From NCBI GenBank assembly GCA_964036315.1, contig OZ038496.1:19138685-19202684 (forward strand): a DNA stretch of 64,000 bases, written 5' to 3'. The notes below the pieces were generated by a model. It did no database searches and was not told the DNA's origin. It was given only the letters and a program-made list of their open reading frames with translations. Below, one piece after another: positions 55,173 through 63,760 of the stretch; the stretch's first letter is position 1, and each line of letters opens with the position of its first letter. This DNA comes from Acanthosepion esculentum (taxonomy: Eukaryota; Mollusca; Cephalopoda; Sepiida; Sepiidae). A program made the position numbers and the translations under genes.

Positions 55173-55811
55173 ATATATATTCAGTCAGTGGAAAATGTTC
55201 AGTATTAGTCAATTGGAAAAGTACTGTCTTCCATTACAATGATGCTAGACCTCTTGTCTCTTTGCAGAGCTGGCAGAAATTGATGCAGCTTGTGTGAGGT
55301 GTCCTACACCTTGTATACACACCTAGCCTTGCACCTTCAGATTACCACTTATTCCCATCCATACAAAATTATCTTGACAGGAAAAACTGAAATAATCTGA
55401 AAGCCTATAAAACTTACTTATACTGGCTCATCACCCAGGAAGATGAGGAGGATAGAATAATGAAGCTGCCTCAGAAATGGTGACAGGAGTGAAATGACAT
55501 ATTTGGTTGAATAAATCTTAATGCCTTATTATTGCCTTTGAAATTCATTTAAAAAATGTTACAAATTTTTCACCCTATATAAGACTCAAGAGCCACTCAA
55601 GGTAGAGAGTTACTAAATGAGGCTGTTGTAGAGAACTAAGAAATGTAGATTATGAGGATATATAGGAGAGATAATAGTTGACCCCCAACTTGAAGAGATT
55701 AAGATCATAATGATTGGGAAGTATCTTTTTAGAGGTTTGTTCCAGTAACAGTTGTGAAGACTGTGTTGGAGTGAAACATCCTTCCAAAGGGAATGAGGGA
55801 TATTTTGTCCC

Positions 55812-55864
55812 TGTGTATATAGAATGTTAAGTCTTAGCACGGGCAACGCCGGCCCATGCTGCTA

Positions 55865-55910
<46 letters not shown>

Positions 55911-55937
55911 AGTGTATATAGAATGTTAAGTCTTAGC
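55812..55937 (+). mobile_element. Helitron 3' terminus alone, with TA array and flanking duplication
   Basis: GTGTATATAGAATGTTAAGT stands on both sides (55816 and 55912). Between them lie only the Helitron terminal hairpin AGCACGGGC-loop-GCCCATGCT (55838-55862), CTAG and a TA array (55866-55906). No 5' part of the Helitron. Confidence 0.75.
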
Positions 55938-56005
55938 TGTAAAGGTCTGAACTGGTGAAACTAGGGAGTAGGGTTTATCTGAACATTTGCCATGGAAAAA
56001 TGGCA

Positions 56006-56256
56006 TGCAGAGGTTTGGTGATGCCCCAAGACTGTATGGATTGTTTGGATCGTATGCCCCTAAGACTCGAGTAGGTTGGGGGCCTATATAGCCTAGTACT
56101 GAGAAGTACATTATAAATATGTAAAAACGGATGAAACATGAAATAAACACTTTATTTCAAATTTCAAAAATTAAATTTTCATTTCACTCTTTGATTGGAT
56201 GGCCTCTCAATATGAATGCCCAGGGCTGTCCCACACTCTACCCACCTCCACTTCTG
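56006..56256 (+). mobile_element. Repeat S2 inserted in LINE B2
   Basis: Flanked by imperfect direct repeats CATGGAAAAATGGCA (55991-56005) and CATGAAAATAGCA (56257-56269). Matches 13599-13823 (opposite strand) from TGCAGAGGTTTG on. Confidence 0.65.
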
Positions 56257-56440
56257 CATGAAAATAGCATTAAAGTAGTGAGGGGCTTGCTATGCTTTGC
56301 CTGTGGAAAGAGGGTTGTAGAGTGGAAAATAACCACCCACAAGATCACGTAGACTGTTTGGGACTATGTGAAGGCTGGAAAGTGACGATTGGGCAGCTCC
56401 AACACAGATATGGTTTCATCAATACTCTAGGAGTCATATA

Positions 56441-57218
56441 TCTCTATCTATAAAAGGCAGGATGTGTGTGTGTGTGTGTGTGTGTAACAAATGAACAGCC
56501 GCAATTTTCGACAGATTTGCACCAAAATTTACATGCACATACTCCAAGTTAGTGAAAAGGCCAAGACCAACTTTGCATTTCCCAACTCCCATCAATAATA
56601 GAAATAATCGATTTTTTCATGCTTCTATGGCAGTTTTCATGTAGTTTGCAGCCGTTTTCTACTGGCCTGAGTGAGAGCCTATGGCTGGCTGCCACAAATA
56701 GGCAGGAAGATTCTATTGGCCAGTGTGAGAGCCAACAGCTGACTGACCCGAATGTTAACTAGCATGCTAGCATGCAAAAAAAATCGATACCTGCATTCAT
56801 CACAAGTGGGAAAAATTTAAATCTGCATGGCACTTTACTCCAATTGGCTCATTCGCTTGCTTAAACTCAACATTGATTCTGATTCCGCAGAACTGTGTTG
56901 GGTGTGAAAAAGTATTTGTTGTTAATATTCTTTTATCATTCGGTTTTTCCAGTAACGAGTCCTTTTTTAAAGCTGATCGTTTTGTGTTCATTTTGTTTAG
57001 TTCTTTTTTTGTAACAGATTTAATGTTTAGTAGAGAGCTTAGAAAAAATTTGCAGTGTGAGATAGGCAAGAAGTAAGGCATGTAGCAACATCAGCATGGC
57101 AAAGGGCACTCCTTTAAAGGCAAGGAAAGGCAAAATATTTTAAGTCAAGTGATAGCAATTCCTGTATGAGTCGTATGATTTTTGAATCAAGCATGGTCAA
57201 CGCCGGCCCATGCTGCTA

Positions 57219-57219
<1 letters not shown>
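56441..57219 (+). mobile_element. Non-autonomous Helitron-like element, copy 2
   Basis: 5' TCTCTATCTATAAAAGGCAG; 3' hairpin AGCATGG...CCATGCT followed by GCTAG. Inserted between A (56440) and T (57220), next to a TA array. 779 bp, longer than copy 1 because of a roughly 55-bp internal duplication (56656-56715, GTGAGAGCC twice) and (GT)n growth. No Rep/helicase coding. Confidence 0.85.
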
Positions 57220-57261
<42 letters not shown>

Positions 57262-57346
57262 ACGTAAATCATTCAATTTTTCGTTTGAATGATTTACGTT
57301 ACATAAATTGAATACGCACTACAAAACCGATATATATATATATATA
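57220..57346. repeat. (TA)n arrays around a perfect 19-bp palindrome
   Basis: 57258-57276 and 57285-57303 are perfect inverted copies (TGTAACGTAAATCATTCAA) with an 8-bp loop. TA arrays flank at 57221-57257 and 57331-57346. Confidence 0.95.
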
Positions 57347-57388
57347 TTAGTAGTATTAGTAATCTTATAAATATAAGTAACTACACTC

Positions 57389-57406
57389 GTTTCAGAAAAC
57401 CTTCAG
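57389..57406 (-). ncRNA. Hammerhead-like core remnant downstream of a PLE
   Basis: Minus strand CUGAAGG, a short UUUUCU and GAAACGAG. Too compact for a normal stem II; noted because it lies 3' of the minus-strand PLE remnant. Confidence 0.25.
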
Positions 57407-57874
57407 TTTCTTGATTTGCAAGATCAAATCAATATTGAAGGAAAAAAGGTATAAAAACAGGAAGAGCCAAGAACATGAACGCCTGTCGAAAACAATCATC
57501 CAGCATGCAGGTCCAAAGCCCAAAGAAAAAAACCCGATACGAGTACGCAACTAACTAAATAAAGTGCTCAATACAATAAGTAGAGCAGACCTAGTTAAAC
57601 CTAGAGAGCCAGACAAACCTACCAAGGTTTCACCTAAGCGGATTGTCAGGGAACGCTGGCTAAAGAGGTAAAAAAGGAAACAGTATACTTATAGTCAATA
57701 AACAAAAGACCAAACCATGTGACCAAAGACAAAAAAAAAGATAAACAACAAGAAGAATGGGGATGGTTGGGGAAGAATATTTATTCGAAAAATAGCTTAA
57801 AAGGGAGGGGGTGATTTAGAGACGAACACGGACAACAGGGGTTAAACAACTATTTTTTCTGGGGGAGACGAGGC

Positions 57875-58262
57875 CTAATCCAATAACGAAGATTTTCTAT
57901 GTCTGCATTTGTTTAGAATCTCTGTTTTAGAATTTAATAAATCTTTGGGTTGCCTATATAAAGCTATGGCTAATTTTTCCTCTAGACATAATTTACAGAA
58001 TTTTTGACCTGCTTTATATTTAGAACATCTTTTTAATATTTCCCATTTCAGGATTGGGTCTTTGTTATTTTCCTGTCTAATTTTCCATATATACCTAGAT
58101 AGTGTAGTAATATGTTTGTTTTTTTTTCATTTTTTAAACACGTCTTGGGTAGCTCCTATGTACACTTTAGGATTTATATCATTATTGCAGTCCTTATAAA
58201 TTTTAACCTGGTAAACCACACACTGCCGTTGACATTTTCCCTGTAAGGGGCAGACTTTTTTT
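57875..58262 (-). pseudogene. Penelope-like element, GIY-YIG endonuclease region
   Basis: No methionine-initiated ORF, but the minus strand reads KVCPLQGKCQRQCVVYQVKI (cysteine motif and VY of the GIY-like block), NPKVYIGATQDVFKK (YIGAT 58149-58163), then after a stop, frameshift and small loss LSRYIWKIRQENNKDPILKW, EILKRCSKYKAGQKFCKLCL, EEKLAIALYRQPKDLLNSKT and NKCRHRKSSLL, stop at 57875. The last 80 codons are uninterrupted. CKLCLEEKL and NKCRHR are the conserved PLE C-terminal block. The catalytic Arg/His region after YIG is damaged; the upstream RT is cut off at 58263. Confidence 0.85.
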
Positions 58263-58670
58263 AGTGGATACCTGTGTTTGAAATAGACACCCTGCTTTTA
58301 TTTTAAACAGTGTGCATTATGTCTATCCTGCTGTAGCAAGGAATTCTGATAGAAAATGATCAGACATTTGATTTTGGATTTTAAAGGTTCCAAAATTACA
58401 TCACTAAGTATGTAACCTAAGTATATAAGTGTTAGTTAAAAAGGTTTGCATTTATGAAGTGGCCATAGGTTTAGTCACCAGATCATGTAGTGAAATCCTT
58501 ACCATCTGGTTCAGCAGGAATGAGCCAGAAATGACATCACAAGGACAAATTAAAACAGGAATCAACTAATACAAGATATGGTCATCTGAAGATGGATGGA
58601 GTGTGAGCAGTTAATCATGTCATATGCAACATCCATAACAACAAAATGAGAACCATCTTCTGTGCTGTGT

Positions 58671-58788
58671 CAGGCTTATGGCTATATCACATTGAGACAC
58701 CAGTTGTATAATTACCGAAGTTAAGCAATGTTGAGCCTGGTCAATACCTAGATGAGGTGACTGATTAGGACTACCAGATGCAGTAAAC
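58671..58788 (+). pseudogene. 5S rRNA-derived sequence
   Basis: About 118 bp co-linear with 5S rRNA: GGC-ATA-CAC near 58679, then TACCGAAGTTAAGCAATGTT (58713-58732, containing the box A of the internal promoter), GCCTGGTCAATACCTAGATG (58735-58754), GGTGACTGATTAGGA (box C region) and ACCAGATGCAGTAAAC at the end. About four-fifths of positions agree with the general metazoan 5S by eye. It runs directly into the tRNA-like SINE at 58790. Confidence 0.82.
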
Positions 58789-58789
58789 T

Positions 58790-58990
58790 TGAATGTGCAG
58801 GTGATGTAATAGATAACTGCTTAGAGTTGGAAATCAGAAAGCCAAGATTCAATTCCAGTTGAGTTAGTTATATTCTCTTATACACCAAAAAACCTATTTG
58901 GAAAAGTATAAATCCACCTCTTCTCTCCCCCAGCTATGGGTTAGTTAGTAGGACTTGAATTAATAAATCATTATTATCTCTTAAAAATTC
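58790..58990 (+). mobile_element. SINE S3 copy joined to 5S-derived sequence
   Basis: tRNA-like GGTGATGTAATAGATAACTG head and GATTCAATTCCAG box-B-like sequence (58846-58858), body AAGTATAAATCCACCTCTTC and AGCTATGGGTTAGTTAG. Confidence 0.65.
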
Positions 58991-59785
58991 TTACAATCTA
59001 GAATTATTTTTTAGCTTTAAATTACCTATAAAAGGTTTAAAAGTCATAAAAAACAATATAAATCAATAAATCTGTGTGTTCTTTAACTACAGGACGTGGG
59101 CGATAATGTTTTTCCATACAGTTAAATCAAGGTGTGATGAGAATTCCTTTTCATTTTAAATTATTCAGTTTAGGTTCGTGACAAAGCATTTAGATTATAT
59201 TTTTTGTCTGAACATTTTTTATGGAGTTCCCAAGAGCAGAAGAAAAATTATTCTGGGCACTAAAGGGAGATAACTGTTTACACCCCAGAATTAGTTGTTA
59301 TATGAGAACAGCCTGAATAATAATCATGTAAAACAATATCTTTAGTATGGACACTCTCTCGCTCTTTCACTAAGAAGTATCAGTTATTTTCTTTTAATGT
59401 TTTTTCTCTTTCTTTTTTGTTATTGGAATTTTTTATTTTATTTTATGAAGATTATTTTGTTTCTTCCAGCACTTGTGAAAATTGTCATATTGCAGAAAGA
59501 GATTCTGCCCCAAACACAATAAAAAACAGCTGCAAATGATGTGAAATCTATCGCTGTAAAAGAATCTCATTTGCAATCTACAATCTCAATGTGGGCAACA
59601 CTATCAAGTGACAATAACTACTTATATATTTACATCTCCTATATATGTCAATATCTATCTTATGTATTTATATCCATCTATTGTATTGCTCACAAATAAG
59701 TACACACCTACCAATTTTATAATGAAAAGTTAATTTTTATCTAAATCAAATACACCATAGTTTCATCATTTATAGAGGGTGAAGG
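58991..59785. other. Unassigned spacer
   Basis: Nothing recognised; the 3' end may contain lost PLE sequence. Confidence 0.35.
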
Positions 59786-60758
59786 GTGGTTTTTCTATTC
59801 CAATCTTATATGAAAAATAATGCCAACCCAATTTATATTCACCCCAATTCTAACCACCTTCCACCTGTAATTAAACATATACCTTCATCTGTAGAACATA
59901 GGATTAACAACCCCTCACCTGACAAAGATGTGTTCTATAAATATAGCGGTGTTTATAATACTGTTTTAAAGAATAGTGTTTCCAGTACACTGAAATCAAG
60001 TCTAGAAAATATGATGATAGTGGTCTAAAGAAAATAAATAGAAATTGGAAGATTGTTTGGTACACACCCCCATTTAACCAATTGGTCAGTACTAAGTTAG
60101 GCCAAAAGTTCCTCCATTTAATTGATAAACATTTCCCTAAAAGTAACTCTCTTAGTAAAATATTTAAGAGAAACACATTAAAACTAAGTTATAGCTGCAC
60201 CAATAATCTTGAGGAGATTATAAAGTTACTTATAAAGTTACACAATATTAAAATTTTAAACCACTTTAATAATCTGGATCATAATACATGTTCCAAGATA
60301 AATATTGCTAATAATACTAGTCAGTGTAATTGTAGGAATTTAGACCAATGCCCATTGCTAAACAAATATTTAATTAAATCTCTTGTTTACCCATGTACTA
60401 TCTCTACAATAAAGAATCCAACGGTTGAAAAATTCTATATTGGTAGTACTAAGAATTCTTTTAAGACTAGGTGGTATCAACATATCTTGTCCTCCACCAA
60501 TAATACTTATAGAAATAATACATCAGTTTCTATATATTTTTGGAGTTTAAATGATGATAATAAAACTCCTAAGGTGAAATGGTAAATTTTAAAAATGGCA
60601 AGGATATGTAGATCCTTATATGAACCCTGTTTTCTGAGTTCACATGAAAAATTGGACATTATCAGGTTCTTTGATAAAAATCCCTTATTAAATCAAAGAT
60701 CCAAATTAACAGTAAATTGTAAACACAGTCTACCTTTTACCTTGCAATTCAGTTAAAC
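59786..60758 (+). pseudogene. Penelope-like element, RT C-terminus and GIY-YIG endonuclease
   Basis: 59786-60028: NANPIYIHPNSNHLPPVIKH and IPSSVEHRINNPSPDKDVF, the conserved late RT/linker block of PLEs. After a frameshift, 60082-60585: LGQKFLHLIDKHFPKSNSLS, FKRNTLKLSYSC, then CNCRNLDQCPL (cysteine motif, residues 82-91), KSLVYPC (GIY-like), FYIGSTKNSFKTRWYQH (YIG at 60436-60444, with catalytic Arg and His following) and IYFWSLNDDNKTPKVKW. A TAA at 60583-60585 interrupts; the frame continues ILKMARICRSLYEPCF, EKLDIIRFFDKNPLLN and NCKHSLPFTLQFS to a stop near 60756. Only one frameshift and a few stops: the best-preserved PLE here. The RT palm is missing (5'-truncated). Confidence 0.9.
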
Positions 60759-61455
60759 ATTGAAATTTGACAATGTTTTTTTCTTAGATTTTAGTTGAAC
60801 TGTGTTGCACTATATAGGCTTATCTTTCTATTTGTATGATTAATTTGGATTTAATTTTGTTCTGTATTGATCGCCTGGTAGTATTATTAACATCTTATAT
60901 GGATGTATTAGTATTTAGTTAGTATTTTTGACATTTTACATTGATTGGTGGACATTATTAACATCTTATATAGATGATATTTATTTAACGGTTACATATT
61001 ATTTACCAAATAATTCTATATGTTTAGGTTATTTCCTAGTTTCTTAAAGATGCCTCTTATTTATCAACTACAAAAAAAATTACATAGGAAATTCACAATA
61101 ACTAGTAGGGTATTCGGTTAAATTACCTCTCTACCCACCTACCACCATCCATTTATTTCTTATGAAAGTTGACTGCCTGGCATCTGTTGTAACCATTTGT
61201 ATCAGTCTTTAAGTTAATGTCTGGCTGCTGCTAGATGTCTGGCTGCTGCTAGATGACAACTCCTCATCATGACACATTTCTAAGATAGTAATTTCTAGGT
61301 TTTTTTCTTTTTCACTTAGTTTAAATTTAATGTAGGTAATATTTGATTAGCTGATTAAGGTAAAGCCCTCAAGCCTTATATTTTTTTCCAAAAAGGTGGA
61401 TGTATTTTTCTTTTCAAAAACCAAATTAATTGTTGACTTGCCAGTAATTTACAAT
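60759..61455. other. PLE 3' flank / unassigned
   Basis: AT-rich, with short direct repeats (TTATTAACATCTTATAT at 60887 and 60957; CTGGCTGCTGCTAGATG twice near 61222). Possibly PLE 3' UTR. Confidence 0.4.
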
Positions 61456-61458
61456 TGC

Positions 61459-61487
61459 CTGAGGAGACGCATTGTTATGCATTGAAA
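61459..61487 (+). ncRNA. Hammerhead-like core downstream of the PLE
   Basis: CUGAGGA (61459-61465), stem II GACGCAU/AUGCAUU with UGUU loop (one C-A mismatch that would be C-G before a CpG transition), GAAA (61484-61487). Stems I and III not evident. About 0.7 kb 3' of the PLE coding end. Confidence 0.5.
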
Positions 61488-61742
61488 TATAACTGCATTT
61501 GGGTAGAGATTTTTAAATGTTTTTGTTGTAATATCCTAAAATAAATAAAATTGTATACATATATATTTTTGTTATATATTGTTCAAACATATATTGTTAA
61601 ATATAACAGACAACGAATGTCTATTATGTTTTATCATGAGCCTTTCTAAGCGTTGTATAATGGCTTTAGTTTCAAGAGTAAATAAATTCAAAGACTATCC
61701 AACATTTAGATATTTCTTTATTATATTGGTCGTCAATCTAAG

Positions 61743-61769
61743 ATTTTGGCTCCCATGAGGCATCATCAG
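61743..61769 (-). ncRNA. Hammerhead-like core remnant
   Basis: Minus strand CUGAUGA (61763-61769), stem GCCUC...GGAGCC-like, then AAAA for GAAA. Confidence 0.35.
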
Positions 61770-61997
61770 AGTGGTTATATGGACATTACAACAGAGATGT
61801 TCACCATCAAAGACAACATCCTGTTTTGTTTATAAGGAAGTTTGCTATGCGATGATAATGGTTGCGAAATTGCAGACGCAGGTCATAAATTCATAATGCA
61901 GTTCTATGAAATCGTACATGACCATTTAAGAGAAAGAAATGCTATCAACAGAACCATATGCTTAAATGGACAAGGATCTGCTGCCCCTATACACTAT

Positions 61998-61998
61998 A

Positions 61999-62061
<63 letters not shown>

Positions 62062-62169
62062 GAAAATTTATTAAACCATAGACATGAGTTAACAGTTTTT
62101 TTGCTGAAATCAACAAATTTTCACATTATAATTAGCATAAAAAAAATTAAATTTCATAGTCTAATAAAG

Positions 62170-62237
<68 letters not shown>
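61998..62237. repeat. Two (TA)n arrays
   Basis: 61998-62059 and 62172-62237, separated by about 110 bp of AT-rich sequence. Confidence 0.96.
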
Positions 62238-62239
<2 letters not shown>

Positions 62240-62350
62240 ATAGAAAAACCCTTTATGAAGTTGTCAAAAAAAAAAATTGTAGTCCAGTGCGACATGTTTA
62301 TGAATGAAACAGCCTTTTAGGAAAATAAATAAATAAAATGCCTTACACAC

Positions 62351-62548
62351 TTAACAACCTACGATGGTGCCAACAGCTATCTGTCGCTGTGACTGACCAG
62401 ACGATGTGCGTACATGAATGCCATCATTTGCTTTGAAATAGACACCCCGGCCCTGCCTCGGCTTGACCTCTTTCCGAAGGTGATTTATATGTGGATACAA
62501 ATTAACTCTTATGCCCCTTATCAAAATGGTCGCTCCGGCCGTTTCCAT
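62351..62548 (-). other. Unassigned 65-codon ORF in a CpG-rich island
   Basis: 62340-62560 is markedly GC- and CpG-richer than its surroundings. The minus ORF starts METAGATILIRGIRVNL and ends at 62351; it contains the GVYFKAND segment, of which GVYFK recurs in the DNA of 58275-58300. No domain recognised. Either a young repeat piece or a first exon; I cannot decide. Confidence 0.3.
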
Positions 62549-62888
62549 AGTAATTAATTCTATGAATGAACATGCTTATAAAGATGCATAAATTTCAAGA
62601 TCGGTTATTCCTAAATTTTTGCTTGAGGATGAAACAGGGCTTGATACTTTAATTCAATTTAATTTTAATAATTATACTGAGGTTTTTGGCTCTTGTTTTT
62701 GAAACCTGAGAACTCTTATGTAGCGAAGGAATCATATTTTTTTTAAAAATAATTATAATTTAAGCTCTGCTTCTGTATGGAGCACTTTTTTTAAAAAAAT
62801 TAAATTAAAATTAATTAGATTAAAATAAAATTACTAAAGAACTCTGGATTATTTACCTAACGTGTTCTTTCCTATTTTTCTACATATT

Positions 62889-62889
62889 T

Positions 62890-62975
<86 letters not shown>
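62889..62975. repeat. (CA)n(TA)n compound microsatellite
   Basis: CA run of about 54 bp then TA run of about 33 bp. Confidence 0.97.
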
Positions 62976-62977
<2 letters not shown>

Positions 62978-63295
62978 TAATTGAGTAATTCATCGAGTTT
63001 TAGAAGAAACCTCAACAGAATGCAGAAAGCACTAGACGACCGTTTCGTCCTATATTTGGGACTCATCAGCAGTGCACATCCACTACCAGGAATTGAAACC
63101 CAGACAGTTACATTATTAAGCAAACGTCATGCCAACTGTGCCACGGGCCCCGGTGACGAAGAGGTAACGAATTAAACTCAACATAGTGCTGCTCATTCAC
63201 ATATTCCGTGGTGGAACTCATCCAAGTTCCTTAAACGACCACTATCACCAAGCCGCTCCATCCAGAGCATTAGAAGCCGGTTCAAGCAAGGATAT
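62978..63295 (-). repeat. Hammerhead repeat family H1, best copy
   Basis: Full-length match to 39294-39655 with many CpGs kept; lies directly against a TA array. Contains the intact ribozyme motif at 63029-63075. Confidence 0.85.
63029..63075 (-). ncRNA. Hammerhead ribozyme motif, all core positions intact
   Basis: Minus strand, 47 nt: stem I GCACUG (63070-63075) with UAGUGC (63029-63034), CUGAUGA (63063-63069), stem II GUCC/GGAC with loop CAAAUAUA, GAAA (63043-63046), stem III ACGG/UCGU without a loop, and cleavage position C at 63035 after U16.1. The CUGAUGAGUCC...GGACGAAAC core is the classical type I hammerhead core. The loopless stem III suggests a dimeric ribozyme, as described for Penelope-like and similar minimal hammerheads. 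Confidence 0.9.
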
Positions 63296-63344
63296 ACAAG
63301 AAATTAATATATATATATGAATGAGCTGAAGATCAAATGTAGAT

Positions 63345-63485
63345 TAGATATAGATGGGAATCCAACCAGGTGATAACATGAAATAAAGAACGAAGTAGAA
63401 ATTGAATCTCAATCTAACATGTTTCACCTTTAGTAAGGCTTTGTCAGAGTTACATTGAGATTCGTTTTCTACTTTTTTCTTTATT
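63345..63485. repeat. Foldback with hammerhead-like centre
   Basis: 63380-63410 (AAATAAAGAACGAAGTAGAA) pairs with 63455-63485. In the centre the minus strand has CUGACAA (63441-63447), stem II GCCUU/AAGGU after an extra A, and GAAA (63422-63425); G8 is A. Confidence 0.6.
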
Positions 63486-63492
63486 TCATTTT

Positions 63493-63495
<3 letters not shown>

Positions 63496-63536
<41 letters not shown>
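63496..63536. repeat. (TA)n microsatellite
   Basis: Pure TA. Confidence 0.96.
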
Positions 63537-63540
<4 letters not shown>

Positions 63541-63544
63541 AGTT

Positions 63545-63760
63545 TAGGATTGGTATATATGGAGTGAAATCCAATAACCAACAATTAATATTCTTTAAAG
63601 AGTGCTCAATACAGAGTAGAGCAGATATAATTATTTATTTGAATATTACAACATAAATATGTTATAAAATCACGACAAAAGTAGCCATTTTGTTTCAACA
63701 CTTCTTGTGTCTTGTCAAGTGATAATATAGAATATAGAATAAATGGTTTTAAAAGTTTCA
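63545..63760 (-). repeat. Repeat family H4 with hammerhead architecture
   Basis: Contains the motif at 63669-63723. Partial second copy at 53720-53762. Confidence 0.6.
63669..63723 (-). ncRNA. Hammerhead motif, three stems intact, two core changes
   Basis: Minus strand: stem I AUCAC/GUGAU (5 bp), stem II GACAC/GUGUU (5 bp), GAAA (63693-63696), stem III ACAAAA/UUUUGU (6 bp, loop UGGCUAC), UC cleavage position at 63674. The core box reads UUGACAA instead of CUGACGA (63712-63718): C3 and G8 are changed by transitions. Confidence 0.75.

Larger units (their letters stand above)
55560..56400 (-). pseudogene. LINE family B2 3' region with two insertions
   Basis: Minus-strand B2 sequence (compare 45850-46390), ending with GTAGAGTGGAAAATAACC near 56310. 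It is interrupted by a Helitron terminus plus TA array (55842-55911) and by repeat S2 (56006-56256). The minus ORF 56150-55926 is a fusion of S2 and LINE sequence (HGKCSDKPYSLVSPVQTF from the LINE). Confidence 0.7.

Noticed and set aside
56800..57081. Antisense and sense ORFs in the Helitron as genes
   Set aside because: The similarity between the two Helitron copies is at DNA level with frame-breaking changes, and no Rep or helicase motifs are present.
58671..58788. Functional 5S rRNA gene
   Set aside because: Too many differences from conserved 5S positions, no tandem array, and joined to a SINE head.
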